Shown piece by piece: positions 12,938 through 21,873 of a DNA stretch of 64,000 nucleotides (position 1 is the stretch's first letter; the number at the start of each line of letters is the position of its first letter). The notes under the pieces are model-generated. The model did no database searches and had not been told where the DNA came from. It saw only the letters and a list, made by a program, of their open reading frames with translations. The position numbers were made by a program, and so were the translations under genes. The DNA comes from Candidatus Babela massiliensis (GTDB lineage: Bacteria; Babelota; Babeliae; Babelales; Babelaceae), in contig NC_023003.1 in NCBI RefSeq assembly GCF_000513475.1, positions 496,001 to 560,000 on the forward strand, given 5' to 3'.

Positions 12938-14404
12938 ATGCAAATCGAATTTTTGGTTTCTTTTATAGTTTATTTATTAACTATATTGATAATAGGCATA
13001 GTATCTTCAAAAAAAAATCAAAGTAACAATTTACCAAGCAACTCTAAAGATTCTAATTCTAATGACTTTATATTAGGCTCTCGCTCTTCAAATTGGTTAC
13101 TAACAGCCCTTTCTGCTCACGCAGCTGATATGAGCGATTGGCTTTTTATGGGATTACCTGGTGCAATTTATACTAATGGGGCACTTGAAATATGGATACC
13201 TATAGGCCTTTTATTTGGAATGTTCTTATCATGGCACTTTATAGCAGCTAAATTAAGAATCGAATCTGAAAAATATAATGCCAATACTTTGGCCTCATAT
13301 TTTCAAAATAGATTTAATGACAGATCAGGTATTATTGTAAGCATATCTGCTTTAATATCATTTTTTTTCTTTACTATATATCTTTCAGTAGGGATAAAAG
13401 GCATAGGATATGTCCTTAAATCAGCATTCAACTTTAACTACTACTTCTCAACCTTACTTGCTGTTATTATAGTTGTTATTTATACCCTTATAGGGGGCTT
13501 TGTATCAGTTGCTTATATAGATTTATTTCAAGGAATATTTTTATTACTAATGTTAATGCTCGTACCTATTTATGCTTTTATAAAGCTTGGAAATATAAGC
13601 TGCATAATGAAAGCAGCAAAAATAAAAAATATTTCTTTATCTCTAATACCTAGCAAGTACGAATCTACTATTAAAAATCTAGCATTTATAGTTCTGAACC
13701 CTTTTTCCTGGTGCTTAGGATATTTTGGCATGCCTCATATATTAACCAAATTTATGGCAGCAAAAAATCCTCAAGACATGAATAAATCAAAATATTTCGG
13801 TTTAACGTGGCAATTGTTAGCAACCTCATCAGCTGTTGCCGTTGGCCTGATTGGCCTTTGTTATTTTCAAGCAGTACCTAACAAACCAGAGTTTATATTT
13901 ATAGAAATGACAAAATGCTTATTTACTCCTTGGCTAGCAGGAATTGTTCTTTGTGCTATTTTAGCAGCAACTATATCTACTGTAGATTCCCAACTTTTAG
14001 TAATTGCAAGCATCATAGCACAAGATTTTTATAAAAACTTAATTAATAAAAACGCTACAGAAAAACAAGTCTATAATATATATCAAATATCACTTATAAT
14101 CTCGGCATTAATAGGATTAATTATTGCTTGGCAGGAAAATAATTCAATAATGTCTTTAGTAAAATATGCCTGGTCAGGGCTAGGATCATCATTTGGACCT
14201 GCATTAGTATTATCTCTTTATTCCAAAAAAATTAATAAATGGGGTATTATTGCTTCTATAATAATAGGATGCTCAACATCCATGATTTGGCCTTTAATTA
14301 ATAAATATATAACTAATATTGAAATTTATTCTATAGCACCAGCATTTATTTTGAGCATTATAGCTTGCTATATTGTCTCTTTTATTACAAAAAACTATAA
14401 ATAA
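12938..14404 (+). CDS. Sodium:solute symporter, PutP-like (proline)
   Basis: An inner-membrane protein of 488 residues with about 12-13 hydrophobic segments, of the SSS family. The segment LTALSAHAADMSDWLFMGLP is the hallmark sodium-binding first helix of PutP-type carriers, with Ala and Ser/Asp in the expected places. TISTVDSQLLV matches the conserved helix 8 region that contributes sodium ligands. Import of proline driven by sodium is the best guess; the substrate is inferred only by family. It could energise itself from a sodium gradient also used by the AGCS carrier at 60.2 kb. A hairpin terminator follows it. Confidence 0.85.
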   Translation: MQIEFLVSFIVYLLTILIIGIVSSKKNQSNNLPSNSKDSNSNDFILGSRSSNWLLTALSAHAADMSDWLFMGLPGAIYTNGALEIWIPIGLLFGMFLSWHFIAAKLRIESEKYNANTLASYFQNRFNDRSGIIVSISALISFFFFTIYLSVGIKGIGYVLKSAFNFNYYFSTLLAVIIVVIYTLIGGFVSVAYIDLFQGIFLLLMLMLVPIYAFIKLGNISCIMKAAKIKNISLSLIPSKYESTIKNLAFIVLNPFSWCLGYFGMPHILTKFMAAKNPQDMNKSKYFGLTWQLLATSSAVAVGLIGLCYFQAVPNKPEFIFIEMTKCLFTPWLAGIVLCAILAATISTVDSQLLVIASIIAQDFYKNLINKNATEKQVYNIYQISLIISALIGLIIAWQENNSIMSLVKYAWSGLGSSFGPALVLSLYSKKINKWGIIASIIIGCSTSMIWPLINKYITNIEIYSIAPAFILSIIACYIVSFITKNYK

Positions 14405-14411
14405 ATATGTA

Positions 14412-14439
14412 AAGAGATCTCAGTAAATTGAGATCTCTT
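14412..14439. terminator. Bidirectional terminator hairpin
   Basis: AAGAGATCTCA at 14412-14422 pairs with TGAGATCTCTT at 14429-14439 around a 6-base loop, between two convergent genes. The flanking T/A runs are short. Confidence 0.7.
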
Positions 14440-14472
14440 ATCTAATAAAATTATAAATCCAAAAATTTGATC

Positions 14473-16008
14473 TTAAGAAAGAGCACAGGAAGATGGCTTT
14501 AAAAGCTTATCCTTTGTAGACAAATTTAAAGCGGTATAACCATTATTATCTTTAATACTAATATCCGCATATGCTTTAAGAAGTATATCAACTATATTTT
14601 TGCATTCCTTTTTAGTAGCCCACATTAATGCGGTTAACCCTTTGCTATCTTGTAGGTTCACATTAGCATTATATAAAATAAGCAAATTAACTATTTTTAT
14701 ATTCTTAGATCTAACAGATTCTATTAATAAAGTAGAACTATCATTTGTTTTTTTAGAAAAATAAGAAAAATCACAACGCTGAATCGGTATATCAACATTA
14801 GCACCACTTTTAAGTAACATCTCGATTATTTCATAGCAATTATTTTTCACAGATGAATATAAAGCTTTTTTTACAGCAAGATATAAGGCTGTTACTCCAT
14901 CAGAATCTTGCATATTGACATCAGCACCAGCATTGATAAGCATCTCTATGATATCTTTTTCACCATAAATAACAGCTAACATTAAGGGCGTATACCCTAT
15001 TTTTAACCTTTGACATCCATAACAAGATCGTATGCTACGCTGAAAATTAACATTAGCTCCTGAATCAATAAGTAGTTTAATCCTTTGGTGATACATTTTT
15101 TTATTAGACTTTAGAATAACTTTAGAAATACTTAAAATAGCTCTGATTAAAGCAGTATTACCAAATTCATCAGGAATGTTACAGTTAACCTTATAAGAAA
15201 GTAACGTTTTAATTATATCTTCATCCCCTTGAGCTTCGGCAAATATTAAAGTATTGCCATGCTCATCATTAGGATTAGCACCTAAATCAAGCAAAATTTG
15301 GATCAACTTATTATATCCTTCTTTTACTGCTAGCATTAAAGCGGTTCTTCCATGTTCATTTTGAACATCAATATCAGCCCCTGCCAATATTAAGCAAATA
15401 GCCTTTTTTAAACTTTCTTTATCTATCTGGTAAAACCATATTTTTTCATCTCTATCACCTCTGTCTAGCATACTATAACTTGTTATATATTTATCACTAA
15501 AGAACAGATCTTGATCTAAATTCAATATTTCATATAATTCTGAATTAACAGAAAACTTAGCATATTGTAACTTTATTTGATCTTTTAAATAATTAAATCT
15601 TGCTATTTTTAATCGTTTAATAATTTCTATAAAGTATTTTTTATTATAAAGAATAAGTCTATTAAAACTCATACAAATCAAACGCATGTTTTCTAATTCT
15701 TTCTTTATACATTCTTTTAAACAACGCTTATTAAGAGGAATATTAACAAAAAATAAATTTATATGCCTATTATATTCATCTATAAGAACTTCATCAAAAT
15801 TCATAAAAATATCATTCCAATATTTCATATAATCTGATAATTTTGATTCAAAAGCATTTAACAGAATTATTAATAAAACTTCCTCAGGCATATCATCTAT
15901 TGATAAATATAATGGTCTGTAATTTTGAGATACACTTAATTCCATAGAAACAATATTATTAAATAATATCATAAATATAAAAAGGACCTGATTTAATCTA
16001 TTTTTCAT
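14473..16008 (-). CDS. Exported ankyrin-repeat protein with an F-box-like N-terminal motif
   Basis: The 511-residue protein has a signal peptide (hydrophobic VLFIFMILF, likely cleavage near residue 21). After it comes DDMPEEVLLIILLNAF (residues 39-54), which resembles the start of a eukaryotic F-box. ENMRLICMSFNRL at about 106-118 resembles its end, but about 50 residues are inserted between them. From about residue 200 to the end there are roughly eight ankyrin repeats with the usual GxTALMLAV and LLxxGANxN patterns. The start is supported by AGGGG before the ATG. Ankyrin repeats bind proteins; an F-box would suggest contact with host ubiquitin ligases, which is inference. The gene stands alone between terminators. 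Confidence 0.85.
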   Translation of the reverse strand: MKNRLNQVLFIFMILFNNIVSMELSVSQNYRPLYLSIDDMPEEVLLIILLNAFESKLSDYMKYWNDIFMNFDEVLIDEYNRHINLFFVNIPLNKRCLKECIKKELENMRLICMSFNRLILYNKKYFIEIIKRLKIARFNYLKDQIKLQYAKFSVNSELYEILNLDQDLFFSDKYITSYSMLDRGDRDEKIWFYQIDKESLKKAICLILAGADIDVQNEHGRTALMLAVKEGYNKLIQILLDLGANPNDEHGNTLIFAEAQGDEDIIKTLLSYKVNCNIPDEFGNTALIRAILSISKVILKSNKKMYHQRIKLLIDSGANVNFQRSIRSCYGCQRLKIGYTPLMLAVIYGEKDIIEMLINAGADVNMQDSDGVTALYLAVKKALYSSVKNNCYEIIEMLLKSGANVDIPIQRCDFSYFSKKTNDSSTLLIESVRSKNIKIVNLLILYNANVNLQDSKGLTALMWATKKECKNIVDILLKAYADISIKDNNGYTALNLSTKDKLLKPSSCALS

Positions 16009-16103
16009 TATATCCCCTAATAATAAAACTTAAACTACTAATTAAAGACAATAGAAACAAGCAAAAACTCAAGATATTAATTTATAAATATCGATTACTT
16101 CAT

Positions 16104-16131
16104 TTGCAAATTGCAAATATATCGCTATAAT
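16104..16131 (+). promoter_or_regulatory. Probable promoter of the exported Nudix gene
   Basis: TTGCAA, 16 bases, TATAAT. A direct repeat TTTGCAAATTGCAAAT covers the -35 region and could be an operator, although that is only a possibility. Confidence 0.5.
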
Positions 16132-16174
16132 TGTTTATATATCTATAATTTTAAATTAACAAAAGGATGCGAGT

Positions 16175-16840
16175 ATGAAAATAAACAGTTTTTTTTATAA
16201 ATTTTTATTAACTTCCTTTATAACGTTAATAACACCAACTTTAATAACTATGCAAAATAGCAATAATCATTATGAAGAAGCATCTGTACTTTTAATAACA
16301 AGTTGGCCATCTAAGCCTAATACAAAATATGCTTTATTAGGAAGAGAAAATTATGGCTCCTCTAAGGGCGAATGGGATAATTTTGGTGGAGATAAAGAAC
16401 TAATCGACAATAACAGGCCTTTAAACACAGCAACTAGAGAACTACAAGAAGAAACAATATACTTATTAGGCAATGACTCTAAAATAGAAAGCAAGCTCAA
16501 GAAAAGCAAAAAATTAGTTAATAATGACAAAAAAAGCGTTACTTATATTACTTATTTTGATCATAAAGATCTTGAAAACCTCACAAATAATTTTTACACA
16601 GCTCGTAATTCAACACAAAAATCAAAAAATAAAGAAAAAAATGCTCTTGCATGGGTAAAATACGAAGATCTTAAAAAGGTAATTAACAATGCAAAACGAG
16701 ATGCTACAGGCAAACTTATTACACCTATAACTATACCTGCAAATCTTATTGATTCAAATAATCCTAGTTTTAAGCACCAAAAAAATACTGTTCTTGTATT
16801 ACGTCCATTCTTTGTTAGCAAACTTCAAGGATTAATCTAA
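16175..16840 (+). CDS. Exported Nudix-domain protein
   Basis: The 221-residue protein begins with a hydrophobic signal segment (FLLTSFITLITPTLIT). The Nudix domain starts near residue 35. The catalytic box is recognisable in WDNFGGDKEL and ATRELQEET (R88, E89, E92, E93), the residues that bind metal, although the spacing before the RE pair is longer than the standard box. Nudix enzymes cleave nucleoside diphosphates linked to another group and normally act in the cytoplasm, so a signal peptide is odd and suggests a periplasmic or exported role. The substrate cannot be told. AAAGGATG precedes the start. Confidence 0.78.
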   Translation: MKINSFFYKFLLTSFITLITPTLITMQNSNNHYEEASVLLITSWPSKPNTKYALLGRENYGSSKGEWDNFGGDKELIDNNRPLNTATRELQEETIYLLGNDSKIESKLKKSKKLVNNDKKSVTYITYFDHKDLENLTNNFYTARNSTQKSKNKEKNALAWVKYEDLKKVINNAKRDATGKLITPITIPANLIDSNNPSFKHQKNTVLVLRPFFVSKLQGLI

Positions 16841-16876
16841 AAAAATTCAAATTAAAAAAATATAAAAGTTTAAAGT

Positions 16877-16911
16877 TATAAAGCTCATAATCAAATTTAA
16901 TGAGCTTTATA
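16877..16911. terminator. Convergent terminator hairpin
   Basis: TATAAAGCTCAT at 16877-16888 pairs with ATGAGCTTTATA at 16900-16911, between the Nudix gene and the OPT-like gene. The flanks are AT-rich. Confidence 0.65.
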
Positions 16912-16922
16912 ATAAAAATCCT

Positions 16923-18560
16923 TTAAATTTTAAACAAAGTTTTAAAAAATATAAATAAGGAATTTGTAGTAAAAGCTCCAGAGCATAATGGATAATATCT
17001 TTCTTTATTTTTAAAAAAACAAGCAATAAAACCACCTAAAATTAACATAATAGCTGCGTTAGTAGGCATTAGAATACCAGCTAAAAGTAAAGCAGAATTG
17101 ATTCCTAAAAAATTAAATCCTAAACCAAAAAAACATCCCAAGAATAATACTTTTAAATCAAAATTTTCCATACTCAAATTAATAAGCATAGCTCTTGATC
17201 GAGCTCTAGCTACATTTAAACATGAGGATTCACCTAACCCAAAAGTCGAAATTAACAACCAAAATACTAAACCTATTGATAAAGAACTAATTAAAAGGCC
17301 CATCCAATTAAAAAAAACCATTTCCTTTTGATCTATTGAAGCATTACAAGCAAGCTTACGACTAAACATCGAATCACAGGCAACTCCAGAAGCAATTTCG
17401 GCAAAAGCTACAACTAAAGTTGTTTGAACTGAATCAAAACCAAAAATTAATAATCCAGGTATCATAATCAATGTAGCATAGCGACCTAAAGGAGCTATAG
17501 AAATTTTACCTGCAATAATCAACAATTGATGAATAGACAAAAAGGTAAATATAATAATATAAACTTGTGATAATAAAGAAAATTCGAAATAACTGAAAAA
17601 AACACAATTCAAAATTAGAATTGAAACAAACTCTATTAAATTAAAATTTTTCCTAACGTTTAACTTATAAGGCTTATAATAATCAAACTTTAAAAATGCC
17701 AACACGATAAACTTATATAAACCACATATAATACTAAACAATAAAATTCCTGTCACAAAAGTATTTAAAAATTCATTAAAATTTACCAACAAAACAGAAT
17801 CTAAATTTAAATATTTTACAATTTCAGGATAAATACCATATAGAGGAACTATAATAAGATATTTAAAGATAAGTCCAAAAAAAACAGAACTAACAATAGG
17901 CCCAACTATAAAACCAGTGCATAAAAAAATAGGCAATAAATCAAAATCCAATTCAATAGGTGGGAAATTCAAAATATTAAAAATATATCCCTTAAAGATT
18001 AACATCTTTTTTGGAAAAAATTTTAAAGTTTGAAGTATAAAAAATACAAAAATTGAAATTGACCCTGATAAAAAAAGAATTATATTATATAGTATATTAT
18101 TTCCATAGATCATGCTATAAACAATATCTCCTATTGCAAATTTCAATCTTTCTTCCAATATTAAACTATTATAAAAAAGATTTGTGCCCATTAGACCTAA
18201 GCTTCCTGCTGACAATGTTAAAAATCCTATATAAAAACAAAACATCCAAGGATTTGCAAACCATAAATTAAAAACTTTAGAATCTATAAAATATAATACA
18301 GGCATCGAAAATCCCACGGCTGTTGCTATAATCCCTGATATACCGGAACAAGCAGTTATAAGACTTATAGATTTATTATTATATTTATCAAACTTATTGA
18401 AATTGAATAATCTAAATAAAATTATACTCAATAAAACAGTAGAAATTTCAATCCAAGGACCAAGCGAAGTAGTCATAGAAATATAAGCCATTATATATTG
18501 CGATAAAATAGATAATATTAAACTAAGCAATAATTCTAAAAATATTCTATAAAGAAACAT
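16923..18560 (-). CDS. OPT-superfamily-like transporter
   Basis: A 545-residue polytopic membrane protein with about 13 hydrophobic segments. The segment SGISGIIATAVGFSMP matches the glycine-rich motif of oligopeptide (OPT/YSL) transporters. FAEIASGVACDSMFSRKLAC followed by a KEMVFFNW helix resembles the second half, where OPT proteins have a conserved loop. The family imports small peptides or metal chelates using proton motive force; the substrate here is unknown. This identification rests on motif memory and is moderate. The gene stands alone on the minus strand. Confidence 0.6.
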   Translation of the reverse strand: MFLYRIFLELLLSLILSILSQYIMAYISMTTSLGPWIEISTVLLSIILFRLFNFNKFDKYNNKSISLITACSGISGIIATAVGFSMPVLYFIDSKVFNLWFANPWMFCFYIGFLTLSAGSLGLMGTNLFYNSLILEERLKFAIGDIVYSMIYGNNILYNIILFLSGSISIFVFFILQTLKFFPKKMLIFKGYIFNILNFPPIELDFDLLPIFLCTGFIVGPIVSSVFFGLIFKYLIIVPLYGIYPEIVKYLNLDSVLLVNFNEFLNTFVTGILLFSIICGLYKFIVLAFLKFDYYKPYKLNVRKNFNLIEFVSILILNCVFFSYFEFSLLSQVYIIIFTFLSIHQLLIIAGKISIAPLGRYATLIMIPGLLIFGFDSVQTTLVVAFAEIASGVACDSMFSRKLACNASIDQKEMVFFNWMGLLISSLSIGLVFWLLISTFGLGESSCLNVARARSRAMLINLSMENFDLKVLFLGCFFGLGFNFLGINSALLLAGILMPTNAAIMLILGGFIACFFKNKERYYPLCSGAFTTNSLFIFFKTLFKI

Positions 18561-18875
18561 AATAATCTTTGATTTTAGATTTTAATTGACAATTTAATAA
18601 TTATAAATAAATAATCGTTTTTGTCAAAATCATTAAAAAATCATTTTTTTAAAAATAAAAAAAAAAAAAATTTTTAAAATTTAATTTAATAAAAATAATA
18701 TACTCAAAATTACGATTCATAACCACTTATAGTAATATTAACAAATCCGTTTTATTTTTCCAGTTATAAAAATTTTTAATAAAACATTGATTTTTTATTT
18801 TTTAATATGACATAATTTAAATTGTATAAGCGCTATACAGAAGTAAAAAATATTAACCAAAAAAAGGGGATATAA
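18561..18875. other. Intergenic region with poly-A tract
   Basis: A 315-base AT-rich spacer between divergent genes. It has a long A run at about 18652-18670 and the promoter at 18788-18816. No open frame worth calling. Confidence 0.5.
18788..18816 (+). promoter_or_regulatory. Probable promoter of the proline-rich exported protein gene
   Basis: TTGATT, 17 bases, CATAAT, followed by a short imperfect dyad GTATAAGCGCTATAC at 18823-18837. The gene has an AAGGGG ribosome binding site. Confidence 0.6.
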
Positions 18876-19319
18876 ATGAAGAAACAATTACTATTCGCTC
18901 TTTTATTCAGCGTATCAGCAGTAGCTGTTACCAATGCATTCTTCGGTCGCAGCTGCCATCGTGGGTGCCAACCTACTTATGAGCAACCAACTGCTTCTTT
19001 TGAATCAGTAGCATCATATGAACAACCTGCAACTCCACCAGTTTGTACAAAAACTGTAAAAGTTCCTAAAACTATATTAGTTGATAAAGTAGTTCAAGTT
19101 CCTGCTCGCAGAATTGAAATACCTCAACCTGATATAATTGAACGTATACCACAAGCTCCAAGAAAGATCTGTATCAAACAGCCACCTATACCTCAACCTG
19201 ATATCATCAAATATGAACCAGTACCAGACAGAATAGTATGCCGCAAACAGCCAAATCTTGTTAGATATGAATGTCCAGTAGGCACACAAGAAGGTAATGG
19301 TTGCAATACTTGCAACTAA
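18876..19319 (+). CDS. Exported proline-rich, cysteine-containing repeat protein
   Basis: The 147-residue protein has a clear signal peptide, cleaved probably after VAVTNA. The mature part is rich in Pro, Val, Ile and Gln, with repeated elements (PQPDII twice, and RKICIKQPP and RIVCRKQPN as a degenerate pair). Eight or so cysteines lie at the ends and inside the repeats. It looks like an extended structural or envelope protein, possibly crosslinked by disulfides. No known domain is recognised. A strong ribosome binding site, a good promoter and its own terminator suggest high expression. Confidence 0.8.
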   Translation: MKKQLLFALLFSVSAVAVTNAFFGRSCHRGCQPTYEQPTASFESVASYEQPATPPVCTKTVKVPKTILVDKVVQVPARRIEIPQPDIIERIPQAPRKICIKQPPIPQPDIIKYEPVPDRIVCRKQPNLVRYECPVGTQEGNGCNTCN

Positions 19320-19346
19320 AACAATACCGTTTTGGGAATTAAGAAT

Positions 19347-19376
19347 ATGCCTCAACTTTAAGTTGAGGCATTTTAT
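19347..19376 (+). terminator. Terminator after the proline-rich protein gene
   Basis: ATGCCTCAACT at 19347-19357 pairs with AGTTGAGGCAT at 19361-19371 around a TTA loop, followed by TTTAT. It may also act for the convergent HIT gene. Confidence 0.8.
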
Positions 19377-19392
19377 CTTAACAAATAAATTA

Positions 19393-19734
19393 CTATAAAT
19401 TAGTGGATTCAGACATATCGCCTGACAAAAAATGCATATGTACATGAAATATAGCTTGCCCTGCTTGAACTCCATTGTTGATAACTAATCTAAAATTCTT
19501 AGCATTATCAAATTTATCAGAAAGAAATTTTGCCATTAATAACATTTGAGAGCCAAGCTCAAAGTCTCTATGTTCAAAAGAAACTATATCTTTAATATGT
19601 TTTTTAGGAATAATCAAGAGATGCAAAGATGCCTTTGGCGCAATATCTTTAATTACAATAACATTTTCTGATTCTACAACGATGTCACTAGGAATTGTCT
19701 TATTAATAATCTTACAAAATATACAATCATTCAT
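19393..19734 (-). CDS. HIT-family (HINT-like) nucleotide-binding protein
   Basis: A 113-residue cytoplasmic protein. CIFCKIINKTIPS opens the protein as in HINT proteins, with two cysteines that could bind zinc. The histidine triad is FHVHMHFLSG. Related proteins hydrolyse AMP-N-linked compounds; the physiological substrate in bacteria is usually unclear. Length and motif order are normal. The tRNA-Leu gene lies upstream on the same strand. Confidence 0.93.
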   Translation of the reverse strand: MNDCIFCKIINKTIPSDIVVESENVIVIKDIAPKASLHLLIIPKKHIKDIVSFEHRDFELGSQMLLMAKFLSDKFDNAKNFRLVINNGVQAGQAIFHVHMHFLSGDMSESTNL

Positions 19735-19812
19735 TTAAAATCCTTTACTCTATTATAAATTTTGAATAATTATAATTATAAAAAACAAATTTAGCCATAG
19801 AAAAGAGATTAA

Positions 19813-19898
19813 TGGTGCCGAGGGTCGGACTTGAACCGACATGATGTTGCCATCGCGGGATTTTGAGTCCCGTGCGTCTGCCATTTCGCCACCTCGGC
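19813..19898 (-). tRNA. tRNA-Leu (CAA)
   Basis: An 86-base class II tRNA with a long variable arm, anticodon loop CTCAAAA giving anticodon CAA, and an encoded CCA. It is the last of four tRNA genes in a row on the minus strand. Confidence 0.95.
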
Positions 19899-19931
19899 TT
19901 ACAAATCTTGAGGAATAATTGTGGAATTTAA

Positions 19932-20023
19932 TGGAGGAGAGAGAGGGATTCGAACCCTCGATCCCGATCACTCGAGATAACGGTTTTCAAGACCGTCGCT
20001 TTAGACCGCTCAGCCATCTCTCC
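19932..20023 (-). tRNA. tRNA-Ser (TGA)
   Basis: A 92-base class II tRNA with a long variable arm; anticodon loop CTTGAAA gives TGA. Acceptor GGAGAGA pairs with TCTCTCC. CCA is encoded; the discriminator base reads T, where serine tRNAs more often have G. Confidence 0.93.
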
Positions 20024-20102
20024 ATACTTAGATATAAGCTAAAGTAGCTTAATAAGTATCATATATATATTTTAAATAAAAATCAACTGTCATGCAAATA
20101 AT

Positions 20103-20179
20103 TGGTGCGCCTAAGAGGAGTCGAACCCCTAACCTTCAGATCCGTAGTCTGACGCTCTATCCAGTTGAGCTATAGGCGC
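20103..20179 (-). tRNA. tRNA-Arg (ACG)
   Basis: A 77-base tRNA with anticodon loop CTACGGA, so anticodon ACG, which is normally edited to inosine by TadA. CCA is encoded and acceptor GCGCCTA pairs with TAGGCGC. Confidence 0.96.
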
Positions 20180-20197
20180 CGATTAAATAGATTTTAA

Positions 20198-20288
20198 TGG
20201 TGGAGAGAGAGGGATTCGAACCCTCGCGTCCCAGTTATGAGACTCTTGCTTAGCAGGCAAGCGCTTTAGGCCACTCAGCCATCTCTCC
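20198..20288 (-). tRNA. tRNA-Ser (GCT)
   Basis: A 91-base class II tRNA; anticodon loop CTGCTAA gives GCT. It shares the acceptor and T-arm sequence with the neighbouring tRNA-Ser (TGA), as expected for serine identity. CCA is encoded. Confidence 0.96.
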
Positions 20289-20462
20289 ATAATATATCTA
20301 TATTATAGTTTAGATGATTTAGAACTTTATGCAAGTTTTATTTTTTATAAACTAAAGTTAAACTATCTCTATAAAAAATTAGATACACCACTTGAAAAAA
20401 CAATTTTTTAAAAATATATTTAGTAAAACATTTTAACTAAATATAATATTCAAGGCAATAAA

Positions 20463-21560
20463 ATGCATAAAAAAATATTTTTTACATTACAACTCTTATT
20501 TGCTTTAAACTTCAATATCATAATTTCTCAAGATAATTCAGAAGATATAGAATCAGTATCAGAAAGAGTAAATCAACTAAACTCAAAAATAGATTCAAAC
20601 AACTCTAAATTAAAATACTTAGAACAGAACTTAAATCAAATAAAATATATAAACATAAGTTCCCGATTACAAAAGCTAGAAACGGATGTCGAAAAATTAA
20701 ACAAAATCTATGAACTAAAAAAGAAAATAACAGATCTACAATATACAAAAAAAATAAATAAAATAGTAGAAAGCACTCCATGGATCTTATTAGGAATAAC
20801 AAAAGATTCATCTGAAATAGAAGCAAAAACAGCATTTATAAATAAGTTAGATTCTTCCAATTTAAACTTTGAAACTCTTAAAAATAGCTATAAAAATTTC
20901 TTAAAAAGAAATAACTCTGAAGAAAATTTCGAATCTAAATTTGAAGATAATATAAATCAAATATTAAAAGAAAGAAAGGATTTACAACAAAAACAGGCCC
21001 TCATTATTGAAAAAGAAAATATAATGAAATCTATACTTTCTAACATAATATTTGAATCCCTAATCATAATAAATGAAGCAAATAAAATTAATGCTCTTTC
21101 AAATAAAAATAGATTATATAGAGAATTGTCAGCCATGTCTAATATAGCTATAAATTCTTTATATTCTGGAGTCAAGTTACTCTCAATTATTAAATCTACT
21201 CTAGATTTTAAAAAACCTAATAGCAGACTTGAAAAATCTACAAAATTATTAGGTTTTACTAATAGCATTTCCAATATTATAATTGCTTTAAAAGATTTAA
21301 GAATTCTTAAAGATACACATCTTGATTATCGTTATATGTATTGCGATGAAACAAAATTAGCACACTATATTTGGATTGCTATCAATAAATTAACTCCCTA
21401 TATTTTATTTGCAAAAGCAAGAAATACTAATGATAATATAGATTTACTTGAAGTATTTGAAAAACCTAATAAACTAACTCAAAAATCAATAGATGAATTT
21501 AATTTTGCAAGCGAGTTGGCAAATACTTCAGAAAATATTCGTAAATATTTAATATCATAA
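20463..21560 (+). CDS. Exported coiled-coil protein with a J-domain-like segment
   Basis: The 365-residue protein has a signal peptide (TLQLLFALNFNIIIS). Residues about 25-100 form a coiled coil with Leu/Ile heptads. Residues 106-149 contain PWILLGITKDSSEIEAKTAF, the pattern that opens a J domain (compare YEILGV with DASxxEIKxAY), followed by LKNSYKNFLKRN. The essential HPD tripeptide of true J proteins is missing, so stimulation of Hsp70 is unlikely. The C-terminal half is helical without a known domain. It starts a plus-strand run and lies 11 bases before the DUF167 gene. Confidence 0.7.
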   Translation: MHKKIFFTLQLLFALNFNIIISQDNSEDIESVSERVNQLNSKIDSNNSKLKYLEQNLNQIKYINISSRLQKLETDVEKLNKIYELKKKITDLQYTKKINKIVESTPWILLGITKDSSEIEAKTAFINKLDSSNLNFETLKNSYKNFLKRNNSEENFESKFEDNINQILKERKDLQQKQALIIEKENIMKSILSNIIFESLIIINEANKINALSNKNRLYRELSAMSNIAINSLYSGVKLLSIIKSTLDFKKPNSRLEKSTKLLGFTNSISNIIIALKDLRILKDTHLDYRYMYCDETKLAHYIWIAINKLTPYILFAKARNTNDNIDLLEVFEKPNKLTQKSIDEFNFASELANTSENIRKYLIS

Positions 21561-21571
21561 ACAAATAGATT

Positions 21572-21859
21572 ATGTCAGTAATAATAGCAATTAAAGTCAC
21601 TCCTAAATCTAAATGCTCTAAAATCTTATTAGATAAATCTGGTAGATTATGCATTCATTTAACAAGTGTTCCAGAAAATGGAAAGGCTAACTATGAATTA
21701 ATCAAATTATTATCAAAATTAATCAAAGTTCCTCAATCAAATATAGAGATTGTTTCAGGATTAACTTCAAGATTAAAAAAAATAAAAATTACAGGATTCT
21801 TGACCCAAGAAGAAGTACTCAATAAATTAAATCTTAGTGTTCAAAATAAATTATTTTAA
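21572..21859 (+). CDS. DUF167 (YggU-like) protein
   Basis: A 95-residue protein matching the YggU/DUF167 family. It begins with IKVTPKSKCSKI, continues with VPENGKANYELIKLLSKLI and then VSGLTSRLKKIKI, the conserved order of the family. The fold is known but no biochemical role is established. In many bacteria it sits near pilus or YggT genes; here the PilC-type gene follows 14 bases later. No strong ribosome binding site is seen, so translation may be coupled to the gene before. Confidence 0.88.
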   Translation: MSVIIAIKVTPKSKCSKILLDKSGRLCIHLTSVPENGKANYELIKLLSKLIKVPQSNIEIVSGLTSRLKKIKITGFLTQEEVLNKLNLSVQNKLF

Positions 21860-21873
21860 AATAAAATAACTTT

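Noticed and set aside
19077-19475. Minus-strand open frame overlapping the proline-rich gene and the HIT gene
   Set aside because: Both overlapped genes have strong evidence on their own; this frame is their shadow.
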